A DNA stretch of 64,000 bases from Candidatus Electrothrix aarhusensis (GCA_004028505.1 MTKO01000102.1:21124-85123); one strand, 5' to 3'. Counted from the stretch's first letter, positions 1-13,409 are shown. Notes: generated by a model from the sequence alone, not told the origin. Translations and numbers: made by a program.

Positions 1-204
1 GTGCGCTCAGCAATGTTTGAAGGAAAAATGTTGAGTGCTGATGACATGGTTGCTCTGTCAAAACTGCCGAGCAAAGAGCAGCTGCTTGGTCAGTTGTGTG
101 GCGTGCTTGCCGCAGTACCGACAAAACTTGTCCGTACATTGAATGCTGCGCCCAGTAATTTGGTCTATGCGCTGCAGGCGATAAAAGATCAGAAAGAAAA
201 TTAA
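1..204 (+). CDS. rplJ: 50S ribosomal protein L10, C-terminal part
   Basis: Large-subunit protein uL10, which anchors the L7/L12 dimers to 23S rRNA at the base of the ribosomal stalk. Only the last 67 codons lie in the window. The frame is open at base 1, so the GTG there is taken as an internal codon and the rRNA-binding N-terminal domain lies outside. The visible part is the helical C-terminal region that carries L7/L12 (motif LAAVPTKLVRTLNA). It ends 30 bp before rplL, the usual rplJ-rplL-rpoB-rpoC order, which supports the call. Confidence 0.9.
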   Translation: MRSAMFEGKMLSADDMVALSKLPSKEQLLGQLCGVLAAVPTKLVRTLNAAPSNLVYALQAIKDQKEN

Positions 205-234
205 GCTATTTTTTTATATCCGGAGGAATGAAAG

Positions 235-611
235 ATGTCTGAAGCTATTGAGCAGGTAGTAGAACTTGTAGAGAAAATGACCCTTCTTGAGGTTGCTGAA
301 CTGGTTACAGCCTTGGAAGATAAGTTTGGTGTTTCCGCAGCTGCCCCCGTTGCTATGGCTGCAATGCCTGGTGATGCTGGCGGAGCTGCTGCTGCCGAGC
401 AGACAGAGTTTGACGCTGTTCTGACAGTTACCGGTGATCAGAAGATCAAGGTCATTAAAGAGGTACGTGGTATTACCGCTCTCGGTCTCAAAGAGGCAAA
501 AGCCTGGTAGAAAGTGTACCTGCTCCTATCAAAGAAGGAGTTACCAAGGAAGAAGCCGAAGAGATCAAAGGAAAGATTGAAGCCGTAGGTGGTACTGTAG
601 AAATTAAGTAA
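235..611 (+). CDS. rplL: 50S ribosomal protein L7/L12 (single-base frameshift)
   Basis: Stalk protein bL12 that recruits translation factors to the ribosome. It starts at ATG 235 behind a GGAGG at 222-226. The N-terminal dimerisation helices, an Ala/Gly/Pro hinge (residues about 37-55) and the C-terminal factor-binding domain are all present. The frame breaks at about 506-508: after GLKEAKA the sequence reads Trp-stop. Adding one base (gcctggta to gccctggta) restores [20 protein letters not shown] and so on, to the TAA at 609-611. The restored protein has 125 residues, normal for the family. One missing base in an essential gene is most likely a sequencing error. Confidence 0.93.
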
Positions 612-665
612 CCGGGCAGCTTCAGCTGTTTGTGGCTGAGAGTATTTGTCAGTCAGGATGTTTTT

Positions 666-702
666 AGTAACGCTATGGGGGAGTCTCCCTCGTGGCGTTA
701 CT
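666..702 (+). promoter_or_regulatory. Hairpin between rplL and rpoB, possible attenuator or processing site
   Basis: A perfect 8-bp stem (AGTAACGC at 666-673, GCGTTACT at 695-702) encloses a second GGGGGAG/CTCCCTC-like pairing. It is not followed by a run of T. The rplL-rpoB gap in enterobacteria carries an attenuator and an RNase III site, so a comparable role is inferred from position only. Confidence 0.5.
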
Positions 703-818
703 GCGTTTGTGGACCGGCCAACGAGTTACATTGTATCCAAGGATGGTGAGAAGACTCATGGATAGGATTCAACTCGTTGTTAAAGCTGAATTTTGCAGAT
801 AGTATACAAGAGGGGATC

Positions 819-3800
819 ATGAAAAGAGTACGCAAGGGATTTGCCAAAACACGCAAGCTTGTAGAACCACCGCATCTTATTGCTATGCAGCGGCACTCCT
901 ATGACCGTTTTCTGCAGATGAATGTTGATCCGTCTCAGCGAGAAGATGTCGGTCTGCAGGCAATTTTTAGCAACATTTTCCCGATAAGCGATTTTAACGG
1001 ACTCTGTACTCTGGAGTTTGTGAATTATTCATTCGGAGAACATAAATATACTGTTTCCGAATGTATCGAACGAGGGATGACCTATGAGGTCCCTGTCAAA
1101 ATAACAGTCCGCCTAATTACCTTTGAGATTGATGAGGAGACGGGTGTGCAGACCGTCCGCGACATTAAGGAGCAGGAAGTCTTTCTTGGTTCGCTCCCTC
1201 TGATGACCGATGACGGTGTCTTTATAATAAACGGAACAGAGCGAGTTATTGTTAATCAACTTCAGCGCTCTCCGGGACTTTTTTACACCCATGATAACGG
1301 TAAATCCCATGTTTCGAATAAACGTCTTTATTCCGCACGAATTATTCCGGTGCGCGGTTCCTGGCTTGATTTTGAGTTTGACATAAAAGATGTTCTCCAT
1401 GTCCGTATCGACAGAAGGCGTAAGCTTCCGGTAACGACCCTGCTCAGAGCTCTCGGTTACACCGATGAGGAGTTGCTGCGAGAATTTTATCCTGTAGATA
1501 CTGTCCAGGTACTGGAAAACAGTTTCAGAATTCTTTTTCAGCCAGAAACTTTTATCGGCCAGCGTCTGTCCACAGATCTGGTGAATCCGGCAGACGGAGA
1601 AGTGCTCGCGAAAAAAGGAAGAAAAATTTCCAAGGCCTTGGCAAAAAGAATTGCAAAGGCCGGTATAGAGTCTATAGAGTTCTCTGATGAAGAACTCCTT
1701 GATCGGGTGCTAGTAATCGATCTGCTCCATCCTGAAACCGGAGAAGTACTGGCTAAATGCAATGACCGGTTGACCGAGGAACTGATTGAAACCATACGGG
1801 CGAATAATATAGCCAGCTTTGAAGTCCTCTATATAGACAATGTGAATATTTCTGAATCATTCAGAAAAACCTTGTCTGTTGATAAAGTTAAGGACGGCGA
1901 TCAGGCTTTGATCGAGATCTATCGACGACTCAGGCCCTCCAGCCCTCCTACTGTTGAAATTGCTCAGGAGTTTTTTAATAAACTCTTTTACGATCCCGCC
2001 ACCTATGATCTTTCTGTTGTAGGGCGTTACAAGATTAACTCTAAGCTTGGTCTTGATACGCCGATAGAGCATCGCACTCTGACCAAGGAAGATATTGTTC
2101 TCGGCGTGAAGCATCTGGTTCGACTGAAGGATGAGCTACGCGAGGGTGATGATATTGATCATCTCGGTAATCGTCGGGTACGTACAGTTGGTGAGCTCTG
2201 CGAAAACCAGTACAGGATGGGTCTTGTTCGTATGGAACGGGCGATTAAGGAGCGGATGAACCTTCAGGAAGTTGAAACCCTGATGCCCCATGATCTGGTG
2301 AATCCTAAGCCTGTGACTTCAGCTGTGAAAGAATTTTTTGCTACCTCACAGCTCTCGCAGTTTATGGATCAGACCAACCCTCTTTCCGAGGTGACCCATA
2401 AGCGGCGCCTGTCGGCATTAGGACCGGGCGGTCTGACCAGAGAGCGAGCTGGCTTTGAGGTACGCGATGTTCATCCTACGCATTACGGTCGTATTTGTCC
2501 GGTTGAAACACCTGAGGGGCCGAACATCGGACTTATCGTGTCGTTAGCAACCTATGCAAAGGTGAATGCCTACGGTTTTATAGAGTCTCCCTACCGTGTG
2601 GTTAAGGATCGTAAGGTCACAAATGAAATTAAAGATTATACCGCTCTTCAGGAACAGGGCAATGTAGTTGCTCCGGCCAACATCTATGTGGGTGAGGACG
2701 GAATGATTATTGATGATACATTGATTGCCCGTATGGACGGTGAGGTTGTTACGGTTCCTTCTGATGAAGTAACGGCGATGGATATTGCGCCGAATCAGCT
2801 GGTTTCCGTTGCGGCTTCCTTGATTCCTTTCCTGGAAAACGATGATGCTAACCGGGCCTTGATGGGATCCAACATGCAGCGTCAGGCTGTACCGCTTCTT
2901 AAACCGGCGTCTCCTCTTGTCGGAACAGGGGTTGAGAAGAACTTGGCTCAGGATTCAGGGGCCTGTCTGTTGGCTGGTGGTGATGGTGTGGTGGAAGAGG
3001 TTGACGCCAATCGAGTGGTGATTCGCTACGATGAGCCGGGTACAGATAATTTTGATACCGGAATTGGTGTCTACCGTCTTTCAAAGTATAAGAAGACAAA
3101 CCAGAATACCTGTTTTAATCAGAAGCCGTTGATCCTGCCCGGTACACGAGTAAAAAAAGGGGATGTACTGGCAGATGGCCCCTCCACCGAGATGGGCGAG
3201 CTTGCTCTGGGGAAAAATGTAACCATCGCTTTTATGCCTTGGCGTGGATACAACTTTGAAGACTCCATTCTGATTAATGAGCGTCTCCTGAAAGAGGATA
3301 CCTTTACCTCGGTTCACATTGAGATATTTGATGTGGTGGCCCGTGATACAAAGTTGGGTAAGGAAGAGATTACCCGTGATATTCCTAATATAGGTGATGA
3401 AGCTCTGCGCAATCTTGACGACTCTGGAATTATCCAGATCGGTGCGGAGATTCATGCTGGCGATATGCTGGTCGGCAAGGTAACTCCGAAAGGAGAGACC
3501 ATGTTGTCGCCTGAGGAAAAACTTCTGCGAGCCATTTTTGGGGAGAAAGCAGGCGATGTAAAGGATACTTCACTGAGAGTACCTCCTGGTGTAGAGGGTG
3601 TGGTTATCGACGCAAAGGTCTTTTCCCGGAAAGGCGTGGACAAAGATGAGCGCAGCTTGGTCATTGAGGAACAGGAACTCAGTCGCCTTAATCGAGATAA
3701 GGAAGATGAACTCCACAGTCTGAAAAACGGGGTTCGTAGAAGGTTATGCGACCTGATAGTGAATCGGACGACCAAAAAGGACATCCTTGATGCAGACGGT

Positions 3801-4907
3801 AATCTGATTCTTCCTCTTGGCAAAAAACTCACTGAAGAAAGTCTTGATGCCGTGGAGTTTGATCAGCTGCGTGCCCTTGATTTTTCAGAACGGGCCAAGT
3901 ACGAGGATGATCTGGAGGATGTTTTTAATAACTACTCCCGTCAGGCTCAGGTTGTTCGTGAGCGCTATGAAGGTATTGTCGCCAGTATGGAAAAAGGTGA
4001 TGACTTGCCTCCGGGCGTGGTCAAAATGGTGAAGATCTATGTCGCCACCAAGCGTAAGTTGGCTGTGGGCGATAAAATGGCTGGGCGACATGGAAACAAG
4101 GGTGTTGTTTCTCGGTTGCTGCCGGAAGAGGATATGCCGTTTTTTGCTGATGGAACCACAGTTGATGTGGTTTTGAATCCTCTGGGTGTTCCCTCGCGTA
4201 TGAATGTCGGTCAGGTGCTTGAGTGTCATCTGGGATTTGCTGCCAAACGTCTGGGAGAGCAGGTCCAGAAACTGGCTCTTGCTTACGAGGTTGAGCAGGT
4301 CAAGGATCGCCTCCAGACAATTTATTCTGAGGAAGAGTATACCGCAATCACCAGTGGCCTCTCAGATGATGAGCTGATTGATAAGATACGAAAGTACGGC
4401 CACGGCATCCATATGGCCACACCGGTCTTTGATGGTGCTACCGAGGCGGAGATTCGTAATATGCTCATAGAAGCCGGAGTGGATGAGGTAGGACAATCCA
4501 CTTTGTATGATGGGCTTACCGGAGATAAGTTTGATAATAAGGTGACAGTCGGTGTTATGTATATGCTCAAACTGCATCATTTGGTAGATAATAAGATTCA
4601 TGCTCGCTCCACAGGACCGTACTCTTTGGTCACGCAGCAGCCTTTGGGTGGAAAGGCCCAATTCGGCGGGCAGCGACTCGGAGAGATGGAAGTCTGGGCT
4701 ATGGAGTCGTACGGCGCCGCTTATACCTTGAAAGAATTTCTTACCGTCAAATCTGATGATGTTGAAGGAAGAACCTCAATGTATGAAAAGATTGTCAAGG
4801 GCAATAATTTCCTTGATGCTGGGTTGCCCGAGTCCTTTCATGTTCTGGTGAAAGAACTGAAAGGGCTGTGTCTGAATGTTGAACTGTTATCGACGGATGA
4901 TAAATAA
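819..4907 (+). CDS. rpoB: DNA-directed RNA polymerase subunit beta
   Basis: Catalytic beta subunit of RNA polymerase, 1362 residues from ATG 819. An upstream in-frame TTG at 777 would add 14 residues, but ATG 819 has the purine-rich GAGGGG just before it and gives the usual [17 protein letters not shown] start. The rifampicin-binding segment [13 protein letters not shown] / [13 protein letters not shown] keeps the Asp, His, Arg, Ser and Leu positions whose changes cause resistance, so a sensitive-type pocket is expected. The beta-prime-facing [11 protein letters not shown] motif and the C-terminal [14 protein letters not shown] region are present. It is followed by rpoC after 101 bp. Confidence 0.98.
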   Translation: MKRVRKGFAKTRKLVEPPHLIAMQRHSYDRFLQMNVDPSQREDVGLQAIFSNIFPISDFNGLCTLEFVNYSFGEHKYTVSECIERGMTYEVPVKITVRLITFEIDEETGVQTVRDIKEQEVFLGSLPLMTDDGVFIINGTERVIVNQLQRSPGLFYTHDNGKSHVSNKRLYSARIIPVRGSWLDFEFDIKDVLHVRIDRRRKLPVTTLLRALGYTDEELLREFYPVDTVQVLENSFRILFQPETFIGQRLSTDLVNPADGEVLAKKGRKISKALAKRIAKAGIESIEFSDEELLDRVLVIDLLHPETGEVLAKCNDRLTEELIETIRANNIASFEVLYIDNVNISESFRKTLSVDKVKDGDQALIEIYRRLRPSSPPTVEIAQEFFNKLFYDPATYDLSVVGRYKINSKLGLDTPIEHRTLTKEDIVLGVKHLVRLKDELREGDDIDHLGNRRVRTVGELCENQYRMGLVRMERAIKERMNLQEVETLMPHDLVNPKPVTSAVKEFFATSQLSQFMDQTNPLSEVTHKRRLSALGPGGLTRERAGFEVRDVHPTHYGRICPVETPEGPNIGLIVSLATYAKVNAYGFIESPYRVVKDRKVTNEIKDYTALQEQGNVVAPANIYVGEDGMIIDDTLIARMDGEVVTVPSDEVTAMDIAPNQLVSVAASLIPFLENDDANRALMGSNMQRQAVPLLKPASPLVGTGVEKNLAQDSGACLLAGGDGVVEEVDANRVVIRYDEPGTDNFDTGIGVYRLSKYKKTNQNTCFNQKPLILPGTRVKKGDVLADGPSTEMGELALGKNVTIAFMPWRGYNFEDSILINERLLKEDTFTSVHIEIFDVVARDTKLGKEEITRDIPNIGDEALRNLDDSGIIQIGAEIHAGDMLVGKVTPKGETMLSPEEKLLRAIFGEKAGDVKDTSLRVPPGVEGVVIDAKVFSRKGVDKDERSLVIEEQELSRLNRDKEDELHSLKNGVRRRLCDLIVNRTTKKDILDADGNLILPLGKKLTEESLDAVEFDQLRALDFSERAKYEDDLEDVFNNYSRQAQVVRERYEGIVASMEKGDDLPPGVVKMVKIYVATKRKLAVGDKMAGRHGNKGVVSRLLPEEDMPFFADGTTVDVVLNPLGVPSRMNVGQVLECHLGFAAKRLGEQVQKLALAYEVEQVKDRLQTIYSEEEYTAITSGLSDDELIDKIRKYGHGIHMATPVFDGATEAEIRNMLIEAGVDEVGQSTLYDGLTGDKFDNKVTVGVMYMLKLHHLVDNKIHARSTGPYSLVTQQPLGGKAQFGGQRLGEMEVWAMESYGAAYTLKEFLTVKSDDVEGRTSMYEKIVKGNNFLDAGLPESFHVLVKELKGLCLNVELLSTDDK

Positions 4908-5008
4908 CAGAACGCACAGGCAATAACGTAGCAACCGAGCATTTATAGATTATGATTTTGAAAGCAGCAGATATATTGCTGCGGCATTAACAGGGGAGGG
5001 TAATCTTC

Positions 5009-8000
5009 GTGGAAGAACTGTTCAGCTTTTTTAACAAGCCGAAAGGACCGCTTGTTTTTGACAAGGTTAAAATTTCCCTTGCGTCACCGGCAAAGATACT
5101 TGAGTGGTCCCATGGTGAAGTGAAAAAGCCTGAGACCATTAACTACCGTACCTTCAAGCCGGAACGGGACGGATTATTCTGCGCCAAGATATTCGGGCCT
5201 GTTAAGGATTACGAGTGTAATTGCGGAAAGTATAAACGCATGAAGCATAGGGGAGTGGTCTGTGAAAAATGCGGTGTTGAGGTTATTCAGTCCAAAGTTC
5301 GGCGAGAACGCCTCGGACATATTAAATTAGCCGCTCCTGTTGCACATATCTGGTTTCTCAAATCATTGCCCACGAAAATTGGGTCAATACTGGATATGAC
5401 CCTCAAAGAGATGGAGCGGATACTGTACTTTGAGTCCTACGCAGTTGTTCGTTCTGGGGTGGAGAGCATCCCACCTGGAACTTTGCTGAATGAGGAACAG
5501 TATCAGGAGGCACTGGAGCAATTTCCTGGGGAATTTGAAGTCGGTATCGGTGCTGAAGCGATTCGCGATATGCTGAAGGAACTGGATCTTGTTGAACTGT
5601 CCACACAGTTGCGCAGGGAGATGAAGGAAACCGGTTCTGTTACCAAACGTACTAAGCTTGGCAAGCGCTTGAATGTTGCTGAAGCATTTCGTGATTCCGG
5701 TAATCGTCCTGAATGGATGATTTTGGAAGTTGTCCCTGTTCTGCCCCCGGACTTACGTCCTCTCGTGCCGCTGGAAGGCGGTCGTTTTGCAACCTCTGAT
5801 TTGAACGATTTATATCGTCGGGTCATTAACCGCAATAACCGTCTGAAGCGCCTGTTGGAGCTGGATGCGCCGGATATTATTATTCGGAACGAAAAACGGA
5901 TGCTGCAAGAAGCAGTTGACGTTCTTTTTGATAATGGACGGCGAGGTCGTACCATCACCGGACCGAATAAACGTCCGCTCAAGTCGTTGTCCGACATGCT
6001 CAAAGGAAAGCAGGGGCGTTTTCGCCAGAACCTGTTGGGTAAGCGTGTTGACTACTCCGGTCGTTCGGTTATTGTGGTTGGTCCTCATCTCCGTCTGCAT
6101 CAATGCGGTCTGCCCAAGAAAATGGCTCAGGAGCTTTTTAAGCCTTTTATTTATAATAAGCTTGAAACATTAGGCTATGTAACGACCATTAAGAGTGCCC
6201 GCAAGATGGTGGAAAAGGGTGCCAAAGAGGTATGGGATGTCCTTGATGATATCGTCCGCGAGTACCCTGTTATTCTAAACCGTGCACCAACGCTGCATAG
6301 GCTTGGTATGCAGGCCTTTGAGGTTGTTCTCATAGAGGGTAAGGCTATTCAGCTCCACCCCTTGGTCTGTTCTGCCTTTAATGCCGACTTTGACGGCGAC
6401 CAGATGGCAGTGCATCTTCCCTTGTCGGTGGAAGCCCAGGTTGAAGCTAGGGTTCTGATGATGTCCACTAATAATATTCTGTCTCCGGCCAGCGGTAGCC
6501 CGGTCATTATACCAAGCCAGGATATTGTCCTCGGTTTGTATTATATGACCAGAGAGCGCTACGCCGTTGCCGGTGAAGGAATGATTTTCAGCTGTCCTGC
6601 TGAAGCTCGGATGGCCTATGATCATGGTGCGGCGCATCTCCAGGCAAGGGTCAAGGTTCGCCTGAAGGGTGAATTGGTTGCAACAACGATTGGAAGAATT
6701 ATCGTTGGTGAGCTTCTGCCCGAGACCGTTCCTTTTGCCGTCGTCAATAAGGAACTTTCTAAGAAAGAGCTGGGTTTTCTGGTGGATTACACCTACCGCC
6801 ATGCCGGAACAAAGGATACGGTTATTCTTGCGGATCGTCTGAAGGATCTAGGCTATGAGCAGGCCACACAGGCGGGGATTTCCATCTGCATTAATGACAT
6901 GAAGATTCCGGTCAACAAAGAGGAATTTGTTGAAGAGTCTGAGCGTAAGGCGGCGGAAGTTGACGAGCAGTATTCGGACGGTCTGATCACTGATGGTGAG
7001 AAATATAATAAGATCGTTGATATTTGGTCAAAAGCAACGGATAAAATTACGCAGGAAATGATGGAAGAGATGTCTGTGGATTATGTCCCGGACGGAAAAG
7101 GGAATGTGCAGGAACTCAAGAGCTTTAACTCGGTCTATATCATGGCCGACTCCGGTGCTCGTGGTTCGAAGGATCAGATCAGGCAGCTGGCCGGTATGCG
7201 TGGCTTGATGGCGAAACCTTCCGGTGCTATTATTGAAACGCCGATTAAGGCAAACTTCCGCGAAGGCCTATCCGTTCTTGAGTATTTTATTTCCACGCAT
7301 GGTGCTCGTAAAGGTCTTGCAGATACAGCTTTGAAGACAGCAAACTCCGGGTATCTGACAAGACGATTAGTTGACGTTGCCCAGGATTCCACGATTGTAG
7401 AGAAGGACTGTAGTACAATGCGCTACACGGTTGCCGAGCCTCTTCTGGATGGTGGCGAAGTTATTGTTCGTATTGGTGAGCGGATTCTTGGTCGAGTGGC
7501 AAGTGATGATATTGTTGACCCGGAATCTGGTGAAATCATCGTTGAGATGGATGAAGAAATCACTGAGGAAAAGGTTGAAGCCATTGAAGCCGCTGCAATT
7601 GATAGGGTAAGAATTCGTTCGGTACTGACCTGTGAATCACGGCGTGGTGTTTGTGCCAAGTGCTATGGTCGTGACCTCGGACGCGGTCATATGGTGAATA
7701 TCGGTGAAGCGGTCGGTATTATCGCTGCCCAGTCCATTGGTGAACCAGGCACCCAGCTGACCATGCGTACCTTTCATATTGGTGGTACTGCAAGTCGATC
7801 CGTTGAACAGGCTGAAATTCGCAGCCAGCGCAGCGGTATTGTGCGCTACAAGGGATTGCATTCGGTAACCAATTCTATCGGGTTCGAGGTGGTTATGAAC
7901 CGTAATGCAGAAATTACCGTTGTTGACGACCAGGATGTGAACAGAGAGCGTTTTGCTGTTCCTTACGGTGCTGAAGTACGGGTTGCTGACGGCGCAAGAG

Positions 8001-9064
8001 TTGAGCCTGGGACTGTGATTGCTGATTGGGACGCCTTTGCTATTCCTATTGTTGCTGAGGCACCGGGTCGGATTAAGTACGGCGATATCATTGAGGGTGA
8101 TACCATGCAGGAGCGTGTTGATCAGGTTACCGGAAAGGTCTCTAGGGTCATTATTCACGCCACAACGGCTAAGCACTCCAGCCCGAGAATTTCTTTGAAG
8201 GACGGTCGCGGTCGTACTATTAAGTTGCATGATGCTGAGCACGAGGCCCGTTATCCGTTACCGGTTGGCTCAATTATATCGGTAGATGAGGGGGCAGAGG
8301 TTACGGCAGGTACCGTGGTGGCAAAGATTCCACGCGAAACCACCAAGACGAAGGATATTACAGGTGGTTTGCCACGAGTTGCAGAGCTTTTTGAGGTGCG
8401 TAAACCCAAGGAGCTGGCCATTGTTACAGAAATTGACGGTCGGATCAGCTTTGGCAAGGAGCTGAAAGGCAAGCGGCGGGTTGTGGTAACACCGGAAACC
8501 GGTGAGCAGAGAGAATATTTGGTGCCAAAGGCGAAGCATGTCACGGTTCATGAGGGAGATTATGTCAAGGCCGGTGATGCGCTGATGGACGGATCCATTC
8601 TTCCTAACGACATCCTGCGGATCAAGGGTGAGGAAGAGCTGGCGCAATTCCTTGTTGATGAGATCCAGGAAGTTTACCGCCTCCAAGGTGTTAAAATAAA
8701 CGACAAGCATATTGAAACCATTGTTCGCCAGATGTTGAAGCGGGTAAGGATTACCGACCCAGGCGATACCAAATTTATGCTTGATCAGCTTACGGAAAAA
8801 TGGATGTTTTACGATGAGAACAAGCGGGTGATGGATGCGGGGCTACAACCAGCCTCTGCTGAACCTCAGTTGTTGGGGGTAACAAAGGCCTCATTATCTA
8901 CTGACTCATTTATTTCAGCTGCTTCCTTCCAGGAAACAACCAAGGTTTTGACCAATGCGGCAATGGCCGGAAGAGTCGATACGCTGGACGGCTTAAAGGA
9001 AAACGTTATCATGGGTCGCTTGATTTCAGCTGGAACTGGATTGTCGAGATACAAAATTAATTGA
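5009..9064 (+). CDS. rpoC: DNA-directed RNA polymerase subunit beta'
   Basis: Beta-prime subunit, 1351 residues, holding the active-site Mg2+ of RNA polymerase. It starts with GTG 5009 behind AGGGGAGGG. Visible landmarks: N-terminal zinc finger ([20 protein letters not shown], residues about 70-90), the catalytic NADFDGDQ loop near residue 460, the bridge-helix/trigger-loop region with [19 protein letters not shown], and a second zinc site ([13 protein letters not shown]). The frame is intact. It closes the rplJL-rpoBC group, and rpsL follows 108 bp downstream with no obvious terminator between. Confidence 0.98.
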   Translation: MEELFSFFNKPKGPLVFDKVKISLASPAKILEWSHGEVKKPETINYRTFKPERDGLFCAKIFGPVKDYECNCGKYKRMKHRGVVCEKCGVEVIQSKVRRERLGHIKLAAPVAHIWFLKSLPTKIGSILDMTLKEMERILYFESYAVVRSGVESIPPGTLLNEEQYQEALEQFPGEFEVGIGAEAIRDMLKELDLVELSTQLRREMKETGSVTKRTKLGKRLNVAEAFRDSGNRPEWMILEVVPVLPPDLRPLVPLEGGRFATSDLNDLYRRVINRNNRLKRLLELDAPDIIIRNEKRMLQEAVDVLFDNGRRGRTITGPNKRPLKSLSDMLKGKQGRFRQNLLGKRVDYSGRSVIVVGPHLRLHQCGLPKKMAQELFKPFIYNKLETLGYVTTIKSARKMVEKGAKEVWDVLDDIVREYPVILNRAPTLHRLGMQAFEVVLIEGKAIQLHPLVCSAFNADFDGDQMAVHLPLSVEAQVEARVLMMSTNNILSPASGSPVIIPSQDIVLGLYYMTRERYAVAGEGMIFSCPAEARMAYDHGAAHLQARVKVRLKGELVATTIGRIIVGELLPETVPFAVVNKELSKKELGFLVDYTYRHAGTKDTVILADRLKDLGYEQATQAGISICINDMKIPVNKEEFVEESERKAAEVDEQYSDGLITDGEKYNKIVDIWSKATDKITQEMMEEMSVDYVPDGKGNVQELKSFNSVYIMADSGARGSKDQIRQLAGMRGLMAKPSGAIIETPIKANFREGLSVLEYFISTHGARKGLADTALKTANSGYLTRRLVDVAQDSTIVEKDCSTMRYTVAEPLLDGGEVIVRIGERILGRVASDDIVDPESGEIIVEMDEEITEEKVEAIEAAAIDRVRIRSVLTCESRRGVCAKCYGRDLGRGHMVNIGEAVGIIAAQSIGEPGTQLTMRTFHIGGTASRSVEQAEIRSQRSGIVRYKGLHSVTNSIGFEVVMNRNAEITVVDDQDVNRERFAVPYGAEVRVADGARVEPGTVIADWDAFAIPIVAEAPGRIKYGDIIEGDTMQERVDQVTGKVSRVIIHATTAKHSSPRISLKDGRGRTIKLHDAEHEARYPLPVGSIISVDEGAEVTAGTVVAKIPRETTKTKDITGGLPRVAELFEVRKPKELAIVTEIDGRISFGKELKGKRRVVVTPETGEQREYLVPKAKHVTVHEGDYVKAGDALMDGSILPNDILRIKGEEELAQFLVDEIQEVYRLQGVKINDKHIETIVRQMLKRVRITDPGDTKFMLDQLTEKWMFYDENKRVMDAGLQPASAEPQLLGVTKASLSTDSFISAASFQETTKVLTNAAMAGRVDTLDGLKENVIMGRLISAGTGLSRYKIN

Positions 9065-9172
9065 CATGTCGATTGTTTTTGCTTGACTCTTAATGTTGGA
9101 AATGATATGGTACCGACCTGTTGCTTTTTGCGCAGGTAGAGAGTGTATATTTTATTGAAAAGGTAAGGGAAG

Positions 9173-9544
9173 ATGCCCACTATTAATCAGCTCGTTAGAA
9201 AAAGAAGGAAGAAGCAGGTTAAGCGTTCAGATACGCCCGCGCTGCAGAATTGTCCGCAGAAGCGTGGTGTCTGTGTTCGTGTGTATACAACGACCCCTAA
9301 GAAGCCGAACTCTGCGTTGCGTAAAGTTGCAAGGGTGAGGTTGACAAACGGAATTGAAGTTACCTCTTATATACCTGGCATAGGTCATAATTTGCAGGAG
9401 CATTCCGTTGTCTTGATTCGCGGAGGTCGTGTAAAAGATCTGCCCGGTGTTCGTTATCACGTTGTTCGTGGTACGTTGGATGCTTTAGGGGTAAATGATA
9501 GGAAGCAGGGGCGGTCTAAATATGGCGCAAAGCGTCCTAAATAG
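9173..9544 (+). CDS. rpsL: 30S ribosomal protein S12
   Basis: Decoding-centre protein uS12 that monitors codon-anticodon pairing, 123 residues. [10 protein letters not shown] and [16 protein letters not shown] are intact, including the two Lys positions whose changes give streptomycin resistance, so a sensitive type is expected. A purine-rich AAGGTAAGGGAAG precedes the ATG. It is the first gene of the str group (rpsL-rpsG-fusA-tuf) and runs on to rpsG after 32 bp. Confidence 0.97.
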   Translation: MPTINQLVRKRRKKQVKRSDTPALQNCPQKRGVCVRVYTTTPKKPNSALRKVARVRLTNGIEVTSYIPGIGHNLQEHSVVLIRGGRVKDLPGVRYHVVRGTLDALGVNDRKQGRSKYGAKRPK

Positions 9545-9576
9545 CTATATTGTAAGATTTATCGGAGTGTAAAGGT

Positions 9577-10050
9577 ATGCCGAGAAAGAAGTTACAGAAC
9601 AAGCGCGCTGTTGAGGCCGATCCGAAATATAACTCTGTTTTGGTTTCCAGGTTTACTAACGGTCTGATGCTGGATGGGAAAAAGTCACTAGCTCGGCGTA
9701 TGTTTTATGATGCGATGGCTGTTGTGGAAGAGAAGCTTTCTGAAGAGGAGCCTCTCGTTGTTTTCGAGACAGCTATGGAGCATGTTCGTCCGAGAGTAGA
9801 AGTGAAGAGCCGTCGAGTTGGTGGTGCAACCTATCAGGTGCCTGTTGAGGTTCGTCCTGATCGTCGTAATGCGCTTGCTATTCGTTGGGTTATTAGTTTT
9901 GCCAAGAGTCGTTCCGGGCGTTCTATGGCTGATAAACTCGCCGCCGAGCTGATTGATGCCTATAATAATAGGGGATCTTCAGTGAAGAAGCGTGATGATA
10001 CGCATAAGATGGCTGAGGCAAATAAAGCCTTTGCTCATTATCGCTGGTAG
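9577..10050 (+). CDS. rpsG: 30S ribosomal protein S7
   Basis: uS7 nucleates assembly of the 30S head and contacts the E-site tRNA. It has 157 residues, typical length, with the conserved MPRK start, the basic [16 protein letters not shown] segment and the C-terminal [21 protein letters not shown] tail region. ATG 9577 follows a GGAG at 9563-9566. It lies in the str group between rpsL and fusA, and the 57-bp gap to fusA is short enough for one transcript. Confidence 0.97.
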   Translation: MPRKKLQNKRAVEADPKYNSVLVSRFTNGLMLDGKKSLARRMFYDAMAVVEEKLSEEEPLVVFETAMEHVRPRVEVKSRRVGGATYQVPVEVRPDRRNALAIRWVISFAKSRSGRSMADKLAAELIDAYNNRGSSVKKRDDTHKMAEANKAFAHYRW

Positions 10051-10107
10051 TATCTGTTTCTCTTTTGGCTAGGCAGGTAAAGCTAAAAAAAACATGTAGG
10101 GTGACCG

Positions 10108-12186
10108 GTGGCTGATAATGGAGCGTTATCCCGTGTTCGCAATATTGGGATAATGGCCCATATTGACGCGGGCAAGACAACGACAACGGAGCGGATCCTT
10201 TTTTATACTGGTCGCTCCCATAAGATAGGTGAGGTTCATGATGGCACTGCTGTTATGGACTGGATGGAGCAAGAGCAGGAGCGCGGGATAACTATTACTT
10301 CCGCTGCGACGACTTGCGAGTGGGCTGGCTTTCGGGTTAACATTATTGATACTCCGGGCCATGTAGATTTTACCGTTGAGGTTGAGCGGTGCCTGCGTGT
10401 TTTAGATGGCGTAGTGGCGGTTTTTTGTGCGGTCGGTGGCGTTGAACCTCAATCTGAGACAGTTTGGCGTCAGGCTGATCGTTATCACATCCCACGTATC
10501 GCCTTTATAAATAAAATGGACCGTGTCGGTGCTGATTTCGATAGGGTTGTTGGAGAGATAGAAGAATCTCTTGCAGCTAGTCCTGTTGTTTTGACCTTGC
10601 CGTACGGTAGTGAAGAGACTTTTTCAGGGACCATTGATCTCATAGAGCAGAAGCTGTATCGCTATGATGAAAGTGATAAGGGTGGTACGGTCCATGAAGA
10701 AGAGATTCCTGATGATATAAAAAGCAAATCATCGGCCGCCCGTATGATGCTCCTCGAGAAGTTGGCCGACTTCGATGAGGGCATCATGGAAAAATATCTG
10801 GATGATCAAGAGATCTCTCCCGGTGAGATTCGTAAGGCTCTGCGAGATGCAACGTTAGCCTTACGGCTGGTACCTGTGCTGTGTGGTTCCGCCTTTAAAA
10901 ATAAAGGTGTGCAACCTTTACTTGATGCAGTAATCAGGTATCTGCCCTCACCCGTAGATGTCCCCCAAGTTGAGGGGGAGGACAAGGACGGTGCGCCGCT
11001 TGTCCTCAAACTGGCGAGGAGTGAAAAGTTTTGCGGCTTGGTTTTCAAGCTGCAATCTGACCCCTTCATTGGCAATTTAGCTTTCATTAGGGTGTATTCT
11101 GGTGAGCTGAAGGTTGGTGATAAGGTCTTTAATCCGCTGAAGCGGAAACAAGAAAAGATCGCAAAATTAATTAAGCTTCATGCGAATAAGCGTGAGGAAG
11201 TTCAAGCTATAGGTGCCGGAGACATTGGTGCTGTTGTCGGGTTGAAATTTACGATGACAGGCGATACTCTCTGTGAGGCCGGTGGCTATATTGTTTTAGA
11301 TACAATGGACTTCCCCGAGCCTGTTATTGGCATCGCTATTGAGGCGAGAAGTAAGGCTGACGAAGTAAAGCTCACTGAAACACTGGCGAAGATTGCCTGT
11401 GAAGATCCGAGCTTTCGGGTAAGCTTGAACGAAGATACTGGCCAGCAGATTATTTCTGGAATGGGTGAACTCCACCTGGAGATAATAGTTGATCGGTTAA
11501 TCAAAGAGTTTAAGGTCTCTGCTAATGTGGGTACGCCACAGGTAGCCTATAAAGAGACTATTACCAGTCTAGCATCTGGTGAAGGACGTTTTGAGACCCA
11601 AGGTGGGGCAAAAGAACAGTACGGACATGTTGTTCTTGAGCTGAAACCTGCTGAGCGCGGCACTGGATTACAGTTCGTTTCTCAAGTGGACAATAAACAG
11701 ATTCCATCGGAATTTCTTGCTGCTATTGAAAAGGGCGTTCGCGATAGTTTTGATTCCGGTCCTTTGATTGGCTACCCCCTGATTGATGTAGAGGTGGAGC
11801 TAGTTGATGGGTCGTATGATGAAGAAAACTCAACAGAGATGGCCTTTGGTGTTGCAACTGCACTGGCATGCAGGGAGGCAGTTACTAAGGCAGGCCCCAT
11901 TCTTCTGGAGCCGATAATGGCTGTTGAAATCGTGACCCCGGATGAGTACTTGGGCGATGTGATAAATGATTTGAATAAAAAAGGTGCCCAAGTCGACGGC
12001 GTTGCGGCGGAAAGAAATGTGCAGGTGGTGAAAGCTGGCGTGCCGCTTTCAAAGATGTTTGGGTATTCGACCTCGCTCCGCTCCGCAACCCAAGGAAGGG
12101 CAACCTTTACCATGCAGTTTAAGGCATTTTTAGAGGTTCCGGCAAAACAGGCCGAAGCCATTATACATAAGATTCGAGGCGTTTGA
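10108..12186 (+). CDS. fusA: Elongation factor G
   Basis: Translocation GTPase EF-G, 692 residues. GTG 10108 is chosen because it gives [20 protein letters not shown], the usual family start, and lies after AGGGTG. G1 is [12 protein letters not shown] (residues 17-28), G3 DTPGH and G4 NKMD are intact, and domains II-V follow with the C-terminal [14 protein letters not shown] segment. It is flanked by rpsG and tuf. No second fusA is in the window, so fusidate- or recycling-type paralogues cannot be judged. Confidence 0.97.
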   Translation: MADNGALSRVRNIGIMAHIDAGKTTTTERILFYTGRSHKIGEVHDGTAVMDWMEQEQERGITITSAATTCEWAGFRVNIIDTPGHVDFTVEVERCLRVLDGVVAVFCAVGGVEPQSETVWRQADRYHIPRIAFINKMDRVGADFDRVVGEIEESLAASPVVLTLPYGSEETFSGTIDLIEQKLYRYDESDKGGTVHEEEIPDDIKSKSSAARMMLLEKLADFDEGIMEKYLDDQEISPGEIRKALRDATLALRLVPVLCGSAFKNKGVQPLLDAVIRYLPSPVDVPQVEGEDKDGAPLVLKLARSEKFCGLVFKLQSDPFIGNLAFIRVYSGELKVGDKVFNPLKRKQEKIAKLIKLHANKREEVQAIGAGDIGAVVGLKFTMTGDTLCEAGGYIVLDTMDFPEPVIGIAIEARSKADEVKLTETLAKIACEDPSFRVSLNEDTGQQIISGMGELHLEIIVDRLIKEFKVSANVGTPQVAYKETITSLASGEGRFETQGGAKEQYGHVVLELKPAERGTGLQFVSQVDNKQIPSEFLAAIEKGVRDSFDSGPLIGYPLIDVEVELVDGSYDEENSTEMAFGVATALACREAVTKAGPILLEPIMAVEIVTPDEYLGDVINDLNKKGAQVDGVAAERNVQVVKAGVPLSKMFGYSTSLRSATQGRATFTMQFKAFLEVPAKQAEAIIHKIRGV

Positions 12187-12209
12187 TTTAAGAGCAAGAG
12201 GTAAGGCAG

Positions 12210-13400
12210 ATGGCGAAAGAAAAATTTGAGCGGACAAAACCGCATGTCAATGTTGGAACCATCGGTCATGTTGATCATGGAAAAACGACTCTGACAGCGG
12301 CTATCACACGGGTGTTGTCAACAAAGGGTCAGGCTGACTTTACAGATTTCAGTGACATTGACAAGGCTCCTGAAGAGAAAGAGCGCGGAATTACGATTGC
12401 CACCGCTCACGTTGAGTATGAGAGTGAAGAGCGTCATTACGCTCATGTGGATTGTCCGGGTCATGCTGACTATATCAAGAATATGATTACCGGTGCTGCC
12501 CAGATGGACGGCGCGATTCTTGTTGTGGCTGCTACCGATGGTCCTATGCCCCAGACCCGTGAGCATATCCTGCTGGCGCGTCAGGTCGGTGTTCCAGCTA
12601 TGGTTGTTTTTCTGAACAAGTGTGATCAGGTTGATGACGAAGAGCTGATAGAGCTGGTCGAGATGGAGCTTCGTGAATTGCTTGATAATTATGAATTCTC
12701 GGGTGACGATACGCCGATTATTCAGGGGTCTGCCCTGCAGGCTCTTGAGAATCCGGAAGATGAGGCTAAGGCAAAATGTATCTGGGATCTGATTGAGTCT
12801 GTTGATTCTTGGGTTCCAGAACCTCAGCGCGATGTTGATAAGCCTTTCCTGATGCCGGTTGAGGATGTTTTCTCTATCTCCGGCCGTGGTACAGTTGCTA
12901 CCGGTCGTATTGAGAGCGGTATCATTCATATAGGTGATGAGATTGAGATCGTCGGTATTCGCGAAACACAGAAGACCACGATCACCGGTGTTGAGATGTT
13001 CCGCAAGATTCTTGACGAAGGACAGGCCGGTGATAATGTCGGCGCTTTGCTGCGCGGAACCAAGCGTGAAGAGATCGTCCGTGGGCAGGTGTTGGCTAAG
13101 CCGGGCTCTATCACTCCGCATAAGAAGTTCAAGGCCGAGTGCTATATTTTAACAAAGGAAGAAGGTGGGCGACACACACCGTTTTTTAACGGCTACCGGC
13201 CTCAGTTTTATTTCCGTACCACTGATGTGACAGGGATCTGTACACTTGAGGACGGTGTGGAAATGGTTATGCCCGGAGATAATATCCATATCACGGGAGA
13301 GCTGATCACACCTATCGCTATGCAGGATGGCCTTCGTTTCGCTATCCGTGAAGGTGGTCGTACTGTAGGTGCTGGCGTAATCAGCGAAATTATTGAGTAA
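12210..13400 (+). CDS. tuf: Elongation factor Tu
   Basis: GTPase that delivers aminoacyl-tRNA to the ribosome, 396 residues. G1 GHVDHGKT (residues 19-26), switch [14 protein letters not shown] and the domain-II/III segments ([18 protein letters not shown]) are all present. It starts 23 bp after fusA and ends 9 bp before rpsJ, so the str and S10 groups are fused here. Only one tuf copy is seen in this window. Confidence 0.98.
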   Translation: MAKEKFERTKPHVNVGTIGHVDHGKTTLTAAITRVLSTKGQADFTDFSDIDKAPEEKERGITIATAHVEYESEERHYAHVDCPGHADYIKNMITGAAQMDGAILVVAATDGPMPQTREHILLARQVGVPAMVVFLNKCDQVDDEELIELVEMELRELLDNYEFSGDDTPIIQGSALQALENPEDEAKAKCIWDLIESVDSWVPEPQRDVDKPFLMPVEDVFSISGRGTVATGRIESGIIHIGDEIEIVGIRETQKTTITGVEMFRKILDEGQAGDNVGALLRGTKREEIVRGQVLAKPGSITPHKKFKAECYILTKEEGGRHTPFFNGYRPQFYFRTTDVTGICTLEDGVEMVMPGDNIHITGELITPIAMQDGLRFAIREGGRTVGAGVISEIIE

Positions 13401-13409
13401 GAGGAAAAA

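Noticed and set aside
12318..13121. 267-codon minus-strand frame opposite tuf
   Set aside because: A shadow of the strongly biased tuf coding sequence with no conserved features.
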